DNA of 64,000 bases. It comes from Paenibacillus lactis (GTDB lineage: Bacteria > Bacillota > Bacilli > Paenibacillales > Paenibacillaceae). The translations under genes and the position numbers were made by a program. The notes under the pieces are model-generated. The model saw only the letters and a list, made by a program, of their open reading frames with translations, did not search any database and was not told the DNA's origin. Location: the NCBI RefSeq assembly GCF_017873605.1, contig NZ_JAGGKI010000009.1, positions 62,001 through 126,000 on the forward strand. Reading direction: 5' to 3'. Shown one piece after another: positions 29,067 to 37,809 of the stretch. The first letter of the stretch is position 1, and every line of letters begins with the position of its first letter.

Positions 29067-30179
29067 ATGAATAAGTCGGATATAAACAACTCGCATATGG
29101 ACAACCCGGCTAAGCCCCGCACGGCGATCAAGCTCATTCTATTACTGGTAGGAGCGGTCCCCCTGCTTGCCGGCTGCTGGGATACCAAGGACATCAACCA
29201 TCGGTCGCTTCCGGTCATCATGGGCATTTCGTTAACTGAAGAGAATCAATATAAGGTGTTCCTGGACATTCCGGCAACGAATGAAACGAGCTCGGTCAAC
29301 ATCGTTTCGGAAACCGGCGACACGATCAATGACATCATCGATGATATAAGCATGAATATGGAGACCCAGGTGGATCTTCTGCATTTGAAGATCGTTATTG
29401 CAGATAAAAACGTTGCCCGCAGAGGGATGGAGGATATTATATCCGCCTTTAACCGCTCCAGGGATATCTCCTCCAAAACGCTGTTAGCCATCAGCGATCA
29501 ACCCCTGGATCAATTCTTCTCAGACATGGAAGCGAAATCGGAGCAAAACGGCAGTATCATCTATGATTATTTCGAGAAAAATGCCGGCTGGAACCCCCAA
29601 TTGGCCGACACGCGCGTATGGCAAATGTTTCGAAGCATTCATTCCTATACGCATGATGTGATCGTCCCGATCATTCGTTCCGGCCAATCCACAAGCATCG
29701 AATGCCTGGGCGCTGCCATCATCAAAAATGGACGGATGACAGGCCAAATCGGAACCGATGAAACGCTTGTGGCCAACGCCTTTTATGGAAAAAGCGCATT
29801 CGGCAAAATCGAGGTCATGGATAGCGCCACCGTTCAAATCACCAGCAACCGGCTATCCCATCATAGCTGGCTTCAGGATGGCAAGCCTTACCTTCGAAGC
29901 CATCTCAGGCTGAAGGTTACCATTCTGGACTCCAGGGGACATCCGACAGAAACGCAGATCAAAGAAAAACTCGAAGAGCTCCTCACCCTCAGGCTGAATA
30001 AGATGTTTCGGAAAACGCAAAAAGAACAAGCCGATATATTGGCCTTGGGACAATACTTCAGAAAGCACTTGACTCGGGAACAGCTTCAGGATTGGAGATC
30101 AGGATACTATCCCAACCTGGATTTCAAGCTGCGCATAACGACCGTGGTCGAAAATCGGGGCAATCTTAAGCATTTGTGA
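29067..30179 (+). CDS. Ger(x)C-family germinant receptor lipoprotein (operon 2)
   Basis: A 370-aa lipoprotein with an unusually long hydrophilic leader of about 25 residues before the hydrophobic segment LILLLVGAVPLLAGC (lipobox Cys near 38), followed by WDTKDINHRSLPVIMGIS, diagnostic of GerAC. The ATG 29067 ribosome binding site is GGAGG. It is the third gene of the A-B-C operon 2. Its C-terminus lacks the REMxxASLxxIDV segment found in operon 1 and in the remnant just downstream. Confidence 0.9.
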   Translation: MNKSDINNSHMDNPAKPRTAIKLILLLVGAVPLLAGCWDTKDINHRSLPVIMGISLTEENQYKVFLDIPATNETSSVNIVSETGDTINDIIDDISMNMETQVDLLHLKIVIADKNVARRGMEDIISAFNRSRDISSKTLLAISDQPLDQFFSDMEAKSEQNGSIIYDYFEKNAGWNPQLADTRVWQMFRSIHSYTHDVIVPIIRSGQSTSIECLGAAIIKNGRMTGQIGTDETLVANAFYGKSAFGKIEVMDSATVQITSNRLSHHSWLQDGKPYLRSHLRLKVTILDSRGHPTETQIKEKLEELLTLRLNKMFRKTQKEQADILALGQYFRKHLTREQLQDWRSGYYPNLDFKLRITTVVENRGNLKHL

Positions 30180-30204
30180 GTTTTAACATCGATGGGGTTA
30201 GCAC

Positions 30205-30344
30205 ATCCGAGATGAGCTTTTGGAGGACAAGCGGGAAATGAATCGGGCATCCCTACATAAGATTGATGTTTACGTAAGATTGATGTTAATGAAAGTCTTC
30301 TCTCTTGGTGGGAGCGCAGAGAAGTGAATACCGTGGAGCTTTGA
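30205..30344 (+). pseudogene. Remnant of a Ger(x)C C-terminus with an internal 17-bp duplication
   Basis: Reading from 30208 gives RDELLEDKREMNRASLHKIDV, which aligns with the C-terminus of the 25239-26378 protein (DELRKEKREMHQASLREIDV). The frame is then broken by an imperfect 17-bp tandem duplication (30258-30274 and 30275-30291, both beginning TAAGATTGATGTT). After it another frame continues as IDVNESLLSWWERREVNTVEL and stops at 30344. No start codon or upstream part remains. This is the decayed tail of a third gerC-like gene, or a fragment left by recombination in the ger cluster. Confidence 0.75.
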
Positions 30345-30350
30345 ATATAT

Positions 30351-30382
30351 AAAAAGAAGCGGGTTAACTCCCCCCGCTTCTT
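30351..30382 (-). terminator. Intrinsic terminator of nagE
   Basis: AGAAGCGGG pairs with CCCGCTTCT and TTTTTATA follows on the minus strand, 20 bp past the nagE stop. Confidence 0.8.
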
Positions 30383-30401
30383 TGGTGCTTCATTCATCAA
30401 G

Positions 30402-31859
30402 TTACTTCCCTGTCATGTTTTTGATCTCATCCTTCAGTTGTTCCGATTTCGGTCCGAACACAACCTGAACCGCACCTTGGCCGAGTCGCATGACTCCGGC
30501 TGCGCCGAGCGTTTTCAAAGCGGAGTCGTTCACGGCCTTGTCGTCTTTAACCACAAGACGAAGCCGGGTGATGCAAGCATCGACGCTAACGATATTGTCC
30601 TCGCCGCCGATGTTAGCCAGCACCTTGGCAGCCTGGCTGTCATTACCGGCAACCGCACCTCCTGCGCCTTCAGCGCTTTCGGTCTCCTCGCCATCATCCT
30701 CGCGTCCAGGCGTTTTCAAGTTCAGCTTGACGATCAGGATTCTGAACAGCAGATAGTATACCACGCCGAAAGCCAAGCCTACCGGCAGGAGCAGCCATGC
30801 GTTGGTAGACAGCTTCAGATTCACCAGGTAGTCGATCAAGCCCGCCGAGAATGAGAAGCCCAGATGGACATCAAGGACGTACATGATCAATCCGGAAAGA
30901 CCTGTCAAAATCGCATGCACCACATATAATACCGGAGCAACGAACATGAACGCAAATTCAAGCGGTTCGGTGATCCCCGTCAGGAACGATGCTACTGCCG
31001 AACCGATAAAGATCGAGCCGACGAGCTTGCGTTTGGACGGCTTGGCTGTATGAATAAAGGCCAGTGCCGCAGCAGGCATCGCAAACATCATGATCGGGAA
31101 GAAACCGGACATGAACATCCCGGCCGTCGGATCTCCCGCAAAGAAACGCCACAGGTCGCCGTGAACGACTTCGCCCGCGGCATTGGTGTAATCCCCAATC
31201 TGGAACCAGGCGATGGAGTTTAATACGTGGTGCAGACCCAGAGGGATCAGCAAGCGGTTGGCTGTACCGAAAATGAACGATCCAATGCCTTCAAGACCGA
31301 CAACCCAGTTGCCGAAGGCGGAAATGGCATCCTGGATTGGGCTCCAAATCATGCCGATCAGCACCGCAAGCACCATCGTGGAGGCTGCCGTGATAATCGG
31401 AACAAAGCGTTTACCTGCAAAGAAGCCTAGCCAGTCCGGCATTTTAATCTTGTGGAATTTGCCATACAGGTAGGCAGACCACAGACCGACAAAGAATCCG
31501 CCAAGCACGCCCATATTCAGCTTCACGTCATCCGGTATAAACGGCATTTGCAGCGGAACTTTTTCCAGCACTCTCGTTAGCACCATGTACCCGATAAGGG
31601 CGGAAAGAGCCGCAACAGCGTCCCCGGCGAATCCGATCGCAACCCCGATCGCAAAGATAATCGGCAGATTATCCAAAATCGCAAGGGCCCCGGAAGTCAT
31701 GAACGGAGTTACATATTGATTCAGAAAAGCTCCGAGAGCTCCCAAAGGTATATCCTTTTGATAGTCGATCAATCCAAGCCCCTGCAAAATCCCTGCTGCA
31801 GGCAATGTGGCCACCGGCAGCATAAGAGACTTACCCAGCTTTTGCAATTTAGCCAGCAT
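30402..31859 (-). CDS. nagE: PTS EIICB, N-acetylglucosamine-type
   Basis: A 485-aa membrane permease that imports and phosphorylates sugar. The EIIC domain spans residues 1 to about 385 and the EIIB domain about 405-485, with the phosphorylated Cys near 427 in SVDACITRLRLVV. The EIIC loop RLLIPLGLHHVLNSIAWFQI, then TNAAGEVVHGDLWRFFAGD, matches the GlcNAc (NagE) branch rather than PtsG. No EIIA domain is fused; that function is supplied by the crr-like gene upstream. ATG 31859 is chosen because AAAGG precedes it at nine bases. Its leader contains a promoter, a RAT/terminator switch and a cre site. GlcNAc specificity is strong but not proven. Confidence 0.88.
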   Translation of the reverse strand: MLAKLQKLGKSLMLPVATLPAAGILQGLGLIDYQKDIPLGALGAFLNQYVTPFMTSGALAILDNLPIIFAIGVAIGFAGDAVAALSALIGYMVLTRVLEKVPLQMPFIPDDVKLNMGVLGGFFVGLWSAYLYGKFHKIKMPDWLGFFAGKRFVPIITAASTMVLAVLIGMIWSPIQDAISAFGNWVVGLEGIGSFIFGTANRLLIPLGLHHVLNSIAWFQIGDYTNAAGEVVHGDLWRFFAGDPTAGMFMSGFFPIMMFAMPAAALAFIHTAKPSKRKLVGSIFIGSAVASFLTGITEPLEFAFMFVAPVLYVVHAILTGLSGLIMYVLDVHLGFSFSAGLIDYLVNLKLSTNAWLLLPVGLAFGVVYYLLFRILIVKLNLKTPGREDDGEETESAEGAGGAVAGNDSQAAKVLANIGGEDNIVSVDACITRLRLVVKDDKAVNDSALKTLGAAGVMRLGQGAVQVVFGPKSEQLKDEIKNMTGK

Positions 31860-31898
31860 GTCAATCATCCTTTCAACTTCAATAATTTAGCATTGTTC

Positions 31899-31912
31899 TG
31901 AAAACGTTTACA
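31899..31912. promoter_or_regulatory. CcpA binding site (cre) in the nagE leader
   Basis: TGAAAACGTTTACA is a perfect match to the 14-bp Bacillus cre consensus TGWAARCGYTWNCW. It lies between the antitermination terminator and the nagE start codon, so CcpA bound here would act as a transcriptional roadblock when preferred sugars are present. Confidence 0.82.
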
Positions 31913-32037
31913 TAATGCGTCGAATGAACAATTATTTTTCCCCTTCCATCCTGGAAAGAAAAAACTTCGGGTAAATCCTCCTCCTCGCAAGCCTCATGTA
32001 TTCATCATTTTAAGGCAGCATGAAATTCAATTCCGAC

Positions 32038-32091
32038 AAAAAAAGCCAAGAAGATTGACGAATATACAATATCGTCCACATCTTCTTGGCT
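32038..32091 (-). terminator. Leader terminator controlled by antitermination (nagE)
   Basis: On the minus strand AGCCAAGAAGAT pairs with ATCTTCTTGGCT over 12 bp and TTTTTTT follows. Its 5' arm overlaps the RAT element at 32088-32117, so formation of the RAT hairpin and of the terminator are mutually exclusive. Confidence 0.88.
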
Positions 32092-32117
32092 CATGCCCAT
32101 GTCCATGGTAACACGCC
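32088..32117 (-). promoter_or_regulatory. RAT antiterminator element, GlcT type (nagE leader)
   Basis: The minus strand reads GGCGTGTTACC, six variable bases, then GGGCATGAGCC. The GTGTTAC...GGCATGAG core is that of GlcT-class ribonucleic antiterminators of ptsG-like leaders. An almost identical copy lies before the antiterminator gene at 33680-33707. Confidence 0.82.
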
Positions 32118-32143
32118 TTAAAACGTATTCATTTGATGTTGTA

Positions 32144-32172
32144 ATCTTAATTCAGGCTTCCCATATTGTCAA
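32144..32172 (-). promoter_or_regulatory. Sigma-A promoter for nagE
   Basis: TTGACA (32172-32167), 17 bp, TAAGAT (32149-32144) on the minus strand, just past the EIIA gene stop. Transcription would start near 32137 and run into the RAT/terminator. So nagE has its own regulated promoter inside the cluster. Confidence 0.7.
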
Positions 32173-32189
32173 TAACAAAAATATTCTTT

Positions 32190-32687
32190 TTAGGAATTAA
32201 GGGTGATGCTGAGTACGGGATCCGTGCCTGCAGTCACATTTCCTGTATGTCCTTCCACGGAAGCCGACAATTCATCAGCATTCGTAACAATGATCGGAGT
32301 CACGGTTGGATAACCCGCCGCCTTGATGGCCTCGATATCGAATTCAATCAGCGTTTGGCCGGCTTTCACCGAATCCCCGACATTCACATGGCTGGTATAG
32401 CCCTCTCCCTTCAAACCGACGGTGTTAATGCCGATATGAAAGAGATACTGCAAGCCGGTTGCTGGATCTTCCAGCATTACCGCATGCTTCGTTTTAATGA
32501 CATGCGCCACCGTTCCGTCAAATGGAGCGATCAAACGCCCCTCCGATGGCTCGATTGCAATGCCCTTACCCATATGTCCAGCTGCAAACGCCTCATCCGG
32601 CACCTCCGACAACGGAACGGCCTTTCCGGATAATGGAGCTTTCACCTGAATAGCAGTAGCGGTCTTCTTCTTCTTCCAACCAAACAT
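32190..32687 (-). CDS. PTS EIIA(Glc)-type phosphocarrier
   Basis: A 165-aa soluble EIIA of the glucose family (Crr-like). It contains APLSGKAVPLSEVPDEAF near the N-terminus and the phosphorylated His in LFHIGINTVGLKGEG at about residue 84, plus a second conserved His earlier in IKTKHAVML. It accepts phosphate from HPr and passes it to the EIIB of nagE, and possibly of other sugar permeases. ATG 32687 overlaps the stop of the antiterminator gene (TAATG), so the two are coupled. Confidence 0.92.
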   Translation of the reverse strand: MFGWKKKKTATAIQVKAPLSGKAVPLSEVPDEAFAAGHMGKGIAIEPSEGRLIAPFDGTVAHVIKTKHAVMLEDPATGLQYLFHIGINTVGLKGEGYTSHVNVGDSVKAGQTLIEFDIEAIKAAGYPTVTPIIVTNADELSASVEGHTGNVTAGTDPVLSITLNS

Positions 32688-33574
32688 TATGATTCCTCCT
32701 TGAGTTGATTCTTCTGCTGCAATCGGCCCGTAAACAGGCGATAAAGATGCATGGCCAAAAAGCAGACCTCCGCTTCCGGCACTTCCTTGCCAAGCTCCCG
32801 CTCCATCATGGCAGCAAGCTCTTTGGCCAATTCATATTCATCCGCAAATTTTGCGCGGATCTGCTCCGCAAACGGGTTATCGACATTTACATCCTGATTC
32901 AATATACGGTCGACCGAAAAGCGAAGGTGCATAAGCAGCCGCACGTAATCCATGCTTCCCCGGTCGAATCGGATCCGTCGCTTTGTCTCGATTTGCTTCA
33001 CAAGTGCACCCACCACATTGGAAGCCTTCACGAGATGGCCTACAGGCACATGGCTGACCGCCGAATAAACGTGATAGGTCAAGAAACCAATCTCATCCTC
33101 CGGTACGGTGATATGAAAGGCCTGTCCGATAAGCTCTGCCGCTTTGACAGCAATTTCGTATTCCTTAGGGAAGCTGATTCGGGTCTCTTCGAGGAAAGGG
33201 TTGATGATATCCATCCCTTTTCGGATCCGATAGACGGTAAATTGGATATGGCTTGGCAAAGCCAAGTAGACCTTGTCGTTTAAAGTACCCGGGAATTCCT
33301 GCACAATCATATTCAGAATCTGATCGGTAATGTCCATCACCAACGGATCAAATTCCTCGAGCAAATGATGGGCCTGGCTCCATTGCTCGCGGTCTTCCAG
33401 CTTAAAAAGCTTCTCGATCCGGGAATCGCTTGCAGAAATTTCCGCTCCAGCTTTGATCCCGAAACCGATTCCTTTGCCAAGGATCACATATTCGGATTCT
33501 TTCTTGCCGCCGGTTGCCATGACGACATTGTTACCGATGACGCGAATAACCGTAAACGATTCGAGCCCGCTCAT
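32687..33574 (-). CDS. glcT: BglG/GlcT-family transcription antiterminator
   Basis: A 295-aa RNA-binding antiterminator. A CAT RNA-binding domain spans residues about 1-57 (FTVIRVIGNNVVMATGGK, then LGKGIGFGIKAG), followed by two PTS regulation domains, PRD1 (about 70-170) and PRD2 (about 175-285), with His residues available for PTS phosphorylation (FLTYHVYSAVSH and FLAMHLYRL). ATG 33574 has AAGGGGG upstream; a start at 33634 has no ribosome binding site and would sit in the leader. It probably binds both RATs (32088-32117 and 33680-33707), controlling nagE and its own operon. The glcT symbol rests on family and RAT type; here it appears to serve a GlcNAc-type PTS. Confidence 0.88.
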   Translation of the reverse strand: MSGLESFTVIRVIGNNVVMATGGKKESEYVILGKGIGFGIKAGAEISASDSRIEKLFKLEDREQWSQAHHLLEEFDPLVMDITDQILNMIVQEFPGTLNDKVYLALPSHIQFTVYRIRKGMDIINPFLEETRISFPKEYEIAVKAAELIGQAFHITVPEDEIGFLTYHVYSAVSHVPVGHLVKASNVVGALVKQIETKRRIRFDRGSMDYVRLLMHLRFSVDRILNQDVNVDNPFAEQIRAKFADEYELAKELAAMMERELGKEVPEAEVCFLAMHLYRLFTGRLQQKNQLKEES

Positions 33575-33639
33575 AGACTTCCCCCTTTCCTTAAAGTTTA
33601 ACAAAAGAGCCTCGAAAGGATGCATGGGCAGCATATTAA

Positions 33640-33683
33640 ATAAGCCAAGAAAAGACGTCCCCGAAGGATGTCTCTTCTTGGCT
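33640..33683 (-). terminator. Leader terminator controlled by antitermination (glcT-crr operon)
   Basis: The minus strand AGCCAAGAAGAGACATCC folds back on GGGACGTCTTTTCTTGGCT with a TTCG loop, then TATTTAA follows. It overlaps the RAT at 33680-33707. It is the same design as the nagE leader terminator. Confidence 0.82.
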
Positions 33684-33707
33684 CATGCCCTGTTAAGGTA
33701 ACACGCC
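33680..33707 (-). promoter_or_regulatory. RAT antiterminator element, GlcT type (upstream of glcT)
   Basis: The minus strand reads GGCGTGTTACC, then TTAACA, then GGGCATGAGCC. It is the same flanking sequence as the nagE RAT but with an altered middle. Its place before the antiterminator gene itself implies positive autoregulation. Confidence 0.82.
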
Positions 33708-33730
33708 GTCTACCGTCTAGTTATGACTCC

Positions 33731-33760
33731 ATCATAAATCAAGCGCAATGCATTCGTCAA
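33731..33760 (-). promoter_or_regulatory. Sigma-A promoter of the glcT-crr operon
   Basis: TTGACG (33760-33755), 18 bp, TATGAT (33736-33731) on the minus strand, about 25 bp upstream of the RAT. Confidence 0.68.
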
Positions 33761-33820
33761 CATGCGACAAGAACGCACATGTTTTCTGAAGGCCCCGGAC
33801 ACGATTAGAGCCCGGCGCCT

Positions 33821-36514
33821 TCAGGCTCCTTGGTCCCCGGTTAATTCTTTGATTGCGGCAACGACCTTCTCCATACGTACCGGCTTCATAATATAACCGT
33901 TCGCCCCGTATCCCAGATACTGATCCCGGTCCATCGCCCTTGCGGTCATAATAATGATCGGCAGGTCCGCCCAATCGGGATTGCTTCGAATTCGTTTCAA
34001 TGCCTCCACTCCGTCCATCTCCGGCATGACGATATCGAGCAGAACGAAATCGATCTCCGGATGCTTTTCCAGAAGCTCCAGACATTCATATCCGTTCTGA
34101 GCCGTGTATACGGTCATGTGAAGATTCTCAAGCGCATTGGTCAATCCGTACACATTGCGGATATCGTCATCCACGATCAGCACGGTTTTGTGCTCTAGTT
34201 CCTTTAGACATTCCGGCTCCTTAACTCCGGTCGTCTGATAGTCCTGCAGAATCTCCTCACTCCGGGCTGCAGCAGCCTCAGGCATAATAAAGAGGCTTTC
34301 GACCGTCTCGGAATCCGTTACGAGCGGAAGGTATAAAATAAATGTGCTCCCCTTGCCCTCCTCGCTCTCGACGGTGATATAACCGCCCAGCAGCTTGGCC
34401 AGGTGAAGGGAAATCGAGAGTCCGAGACCCGTCCCTCCGAATTTGCGCGCCGTCATCTCTTCCCCTTGGTGAAACGCCTCAAAGATCGAATGAAGCTGAT
34501 TCGAGGCAATACCGATTCCCGTATCCTCCACCGAGAAGGCAATCGCTTCTCCGGTGATCATGAAATCGGAAGTCACGATGGAGTTCATCTTCGACACGTG
34601 CAGTCGTACACGGCCGCTCTCGGTAAACTTGATTGCATTGGACAACAGATTACGAAGAATTTGATGCAGTCTCAGCCCGTCGCTGTAGATGATATCCGGT
34701 AAGTCGTCGTCCATTTCGATCACGAAGTCCAAATTTTTCGACTCCGCGCTTTTGGCGAAATATCCCCTCATTTGCTCTGGAAGCTCCGTGAGATTGACCA
34801 AATCCATATCAATCTGCATCTTGCCTGCCTCAACCTTAGATAGATCGAGGATATCATTGATCAAGTTCAATAATTCACTGCCTGAGTTATGAATGACTGA
34901 AGCATAGTGCTGCTCTTCTTCCGTTAAGTTTCCGTTTTTGTTCTCGGATAAAATCTGCGAGAGGATGAGCATGCTGTTCAGCGGTGTTCGAAGCTCATGC
35001 GACATATTCGCCAAAAATTGCGATTTATATTTCGAGCTCTGCTCGAGCTCCTTGGCGTAATTCTCCAGCTCTTGCGCGGCAATGAGCGCCGCTTCCTTCT
35101 GGGTTGCGAGCTTCTCGTTTAGCAGCTGCATTTCAACCGTATGGGTTTGCAGTTCTTCCGTTTGGGTCTGCAGCTCTTCGGTCTGGCTCTGCAGCTCCTC
35201 ATTCAATGTCTGCGATTCATGGTACAGCTGCTGGATTTCCATTTTGCTGCGAATCGAGTTCAGCGAGATGCCCAGCTGATGGGTTAACTGCTCCAGCAGC
35301 TGCATCTCCAGCGCATCAAGCGGCCGGAACATGGCCAGCTCAATCACGCCGAGCACCTTATCCTCGAAGAGAACGGGAGCCAGGAGCAGCGTGGAGGGCT
35401 CCGCATCGCCAAGCCCGGATTCGATCCGCACATAGTTTGGAGGAATATCATCGAGGATGATCATCCGCTTCTCCAGCATGCACTGCCCTACCAAGCCTTC
35501 GCCAGGGAGGAAGCGGTCTCGCACCTTATCCCACGGTTCACCGTCAGGATCAGCGAATGCGGCTGCCTTGACCAGCTCCGGACCTTTGCGAACGATAAAT
35601 ACCGCACCATACGGCAGATTTAGAATAGAAGCCAGCTTATGAATATAAAAACGGGAGGCCGTCTCCACCTTATCCGCAGATTGCAGCAGTGTGGACATGA
35701 CGTTGACATGGTCCTTCGCCCAATTTTGCCTGCTGACCAACGCCAGCAGCTCATTGGTCGTATCCGCCAGCTTGCGAACCTCATCATGGGAATGAACTTG
35801 AACTCGCTGCGCGAGACTGCCTCCCTTGACGATATCCGAAATCATATGCGTCACCTGCAAAATTGGCCTTACAATGCTCTTGGAGACGAACCAGGCGGCC
35901 CCGATCGTAATGAAAGCAGCCCCTGCCCATAATGCATACATCGTATACAGCAGATTGGTATTGCTATGTCTCATGTCATCGATGCGGGCGGCGGTCAGCT
36001 CACGCTCCGTTTTACGGAAGGATAAGAACATGTCATGGATCGAATCCATCGCTTGCTGTCCGGGATCATTGATGAAGAAGTGGAGGGCTTCCTCATCGTG
36101 CCCAAGCTGCTTCAATTGAACGGCCGGTTGGCCTGCTACTTGTATCCATTCCTTGATGTTTTCCTTGATATTCTCGAGATGATTCGCCTGCTCGGCATTG
36201 TCGCTAATTAGCTGGTACAGCTTATTGTAGTTGATCTGCCATGCGGTTAACGCATTATTGAACGGTTCGAGATAATCCTCGTCCCCTGTAATGACATACC
36301 CCCGCTGGCCGGTTTCCATCTCCAGCATATTCTTCTCGATCTCATGCGTTAGATTGTGGACCTCGATGTCATGCTGCTCGATAAAATCCGCTTCTTGCTG
36401 CAAGGAGGAGATGCGATCCGAGACGATCCATAAAAAGGCTCCCAGACACAGTAAGATCAGCAAGTATCCTAAAACGATCTTGATGCGTATGTTGATTTTC
36501 AGGTTGTTCGACAA
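33821..36514 (-). CDS. Hybrid sensor histidine kinase/response regulator
   Basis: A protein of about 897 aa. The N-terminal membrane helix (about 8-28) is followed by a CHASE3-like extracytoplasmic domain (METGQRGYVITGDEDYL), a second helix (about 190-210), HAMP, a GAF domain (about 290-425), a heptad signalling coil with repeats of QTEELQT, HisKA with the phospho-His in NMSHELRTPLNS (about 506), HATPase (DTGIGIA, FGGTGLGLSIS) and a C-terminal receiver with the phospho-Asp in LLDIVMPEMDG (about 826). The start is uncertain: TTG 36514 has GGGGGAG eight bases upstream, while ATG 36538 and ATG 36532 lack a clear site. No partner regulator is adjacent. The signal sensed is unknown. Confidence 0.88.
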   Translation of the reverse strand: MSNNLKINIRIKIVLGYLLILLCLGAFLWIVSDRISSLQQEADFIEQHDIEVHNLTHEIEKNMLEMETGQRGYVITGDEDYLEPFNNALTAWQINYNKLYQLISDNAEQANHLENIKENIKEWIQVAGQPAVQLKQLGHDEEALHFFINDPGQQAMDSIHDMFLSFRKTERELTAARIDDMRHSNTNLLYTMYALWAGAAFITIGAAWFVSKSIVRPILQVTHMISDIVKGGSLAQRVQVHSHDEVRKLADTTNELLALVSRQNWAKDHVNVMSTLLQSADKVETASRFYIHKLASILNLPYGAVFIVRKGPELVKAAAFADPDGEPWDKVRDRFLPGEGLVGQCMLEKRMIILDDIPPNYVRIESGLGDAEPSTLLLAPVLFEDKVLGVIELAMFRPLDALEMQLLEQLTHQLGISLNSIRSKMEIQQLYHESQTLNEELQSQTEELQTQTEELQTHTVEMQLLNEKLATQKEAALIAAQELENYAKELEQSSKYKSQFLANMSHELRTPLNSMLILSQILSENKNGNLTEEEQHYASVIHNSGSELLNLINDILDLSKVEAGKMQIDMDLVNLTELPEQMRGYFAKSAESKNLDFVIEMDDDLPDIIYSDGLRLHQILRNLLSNAIKFTESGRVRLHVSKMNSIVTSDFMITGEAIAFSVEDTGIGIASNQLHSIFEAFHQGEEMTARKFGGTGLGLSISLHLAKLLGGYITVESEEGKGSTFILYLPLVTDSETVESLFIMPEAAAARSEEILQDYQTTGVKEPECLKELEHKTVLIVDDDIRNVYGLTNALENLHMTVYTAQNGYECLELLEKHPEIDFVLLDIVMPEMDGVEALKRIRSNPDWADLPIIIMTARAMDRDQYLGYGANGYIMKPVRMEKVVAAIKELTGDQGA

Positions 36515-36728
36515 ACAGCCAATCTCCCCCATCTTCATCAGAATAAGTCTGTCCCTATCATCATAGTAATTGTTATGAAAATGGTTTACAAGGCAAAACC
36601 TGCTTGGAAAACGGCAATGTTACTTTAGTCGTAGGCAGTCAGATTTAGATCGTTCGCAGCCACTGTAAACCATGCTGGCCGTGTTCCAGCCGCTCTTTCG
36701 GCTGTTGCGCATAAGGAGGCTTATTCGT

Positions 36729-37316
36729 GTGACCAACCATCATTCGCCTGAAAGCGACATGATTCCAACCAGGCATGTTTACCATCCGAGACGTATTGCC
36801 GAAAGCCCTTCGGGAAGGGGGCGTGCGGACGTATCTTCGGCGCAGCTTCCGCTGCTGCGGGGAATGGCCATGTCCGAAATTCATCTGGATCGCGGCGGCG
36901 GCCTTCCTCCCCACTGGCATCCGGATACCGATGAGCTATGCTACGTGATTCAAGGAGAAATCAGCTACCATCTCCACGATCCGGACAGAATGCAGGAGCG
37001 TTCATATTTGTTGACGTCCGGACAAGTGGCTCACGCTCCGATCGGATGGCTTCACTGGATTACGGGCTTTGCTTCAGGTACCATTCTTCTGCTTGTTTAC
37101 CGGACGAGCAACCCGCATCAGGTGGAAGCGGCAAGGATATGGAGCTTGTCTTCACACGACGGGTTGTCCGCCGAGAAGCATCCCGTCAAGGAACACCCGC
37201 TGCCATCACCGGTCCCGCTTATGAGCCCGCCTGAAGTCCGGGAGTCGCAAGCCTCATCAGCGCCGGCGCCCCCCGCACTCTTCATCCCGAGATCCAACAA
37301 GAAGAACCACAAATAG
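36729..37316 (+). CDS. Cupin-domain protein with proline-rich tail
   Basis: A 195-aa protein with a single cupin barrel (residues about 50-130). It shows GGGLPPHWHPDTDELCYVI and YLLTSGQVAHAPIGWLHWI, in which two His and a Glu of motif 1 and one His of motif 2 are typical metal ligands. Relatives include oxalate decarboxylase-like and spore-coat cupins. Residues from about 150 onwards are a low-complexity Pro/Ser/Ala tail. The start is GTG 36729, decided by AAGGAGG nine bases upstream. Catalytic activity is not predictable. A hairpin overlaps its stop codon. Confidence 0.78.
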   Translation: MTNHHSPESDMIPTRHVYHPRRIAESPSGRGRADVSSAQLPLLRGMAMSEIHLDRGGGLPPHWHPDTDELCYVIQGEISYHLHDPDRMQERSYLLTSGQVAHAPIGWLHWITGFASGTILLLVYRTSNPHQVEAARIWSLSSHDGLSAEKHPVKEHPLPSPVPLMSPPEVRESQASSAPAPPALFIPRSNKKNHK

Positions 37317-37343
37317 CCGTTCATCGGCTGTTTGTGGTTCTTT
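37303..37343 (+). terminator. Terminator of the cupin gene
   Basis: AAGAACCACAAATAGCC pairs with GGCTGTTTGTGGTTCTT (one mismatch) and TTC follows. The stop codon lies inside the left arm. Confidence 0.65.
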
Positions 37344-37431
37344 TCATGAAAAGTATTCGTATTATGTAAGGAAAATCTAGACCATGGCGTCACAGCAGGA
37401 TCAAGCTGATGCTGACCGCCGGGGGTGGCCC

Positions 37432-37809
37432 TTAGTCAATATAAAAGCGTTGCTCCGGCCGGATTTGCTTCTTCAGGATGCGTAAGTCCGCCTCCAGTCT
37501 GGCCACCGTCTCTTCCAGTTCCACAGGATCCAGCAAGGGCCGCTCGGGCTCGGGCTTTACTCCCGCCTTCAAATCCCTAATAATAATTTGCTGCTCCTGC
37601 CATTTATCCATAAGATCCGAGATCGTAGCATAAAAACGTTCGTAATCCTTGATCACTTCGTCCAGGAAGGTATCCACCTCCTGCTGGTCGTATCCACGCA
37701 GCTTGGTTGAGAATTCTTTCTCATGGATAGACAAAGCGTCCAGTTGAATGCCAAGCTGCCGGAATAACTTTTTCTGTTTATCCAATCGGCGTTTCATGTG
37801 TTCATCCAT
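37432..37809 (-). CDS. DivIVA-domain protein
   Basis: A 125-aa coiled-coil protein. The DivIVA/GpsB membrane-binding signature lies at about 30-55 (IHEKEFSTKLRGYDQQEVDTFLDEVI), followed by two helical segments. It is shorter than DivIVA and close to GpsB in size, but its N-terminal extension with basic residues is unusual. Such proteins localise to curved membranes and organise cell division or peptidoglycan synthesis. ATG 37809 has GGAGG upstream. It is divergent from the zinc-finger gene at 38034. Confidence 0.82.
   Translation of the reverse strand: MDEHMKRRLDKQKKLFRQLGIQLDALSIHEKEFSTKLRGYDQQEVDTFLDEVIKDYERFYATISDLMDKWQEQQIIIRDLKAGVKPEPERPLLDPVELEETVARLEADLRILKKQIRPEQRFYID

Noticed and set aside
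33784..33828. Hairpin CTGAAGGC/GCCTTCAG at the end of the histidine kinase gene
   Set aside because: The stem is good but followed by AAAACATG on the minus strand, with no T-run; not called a terminator.
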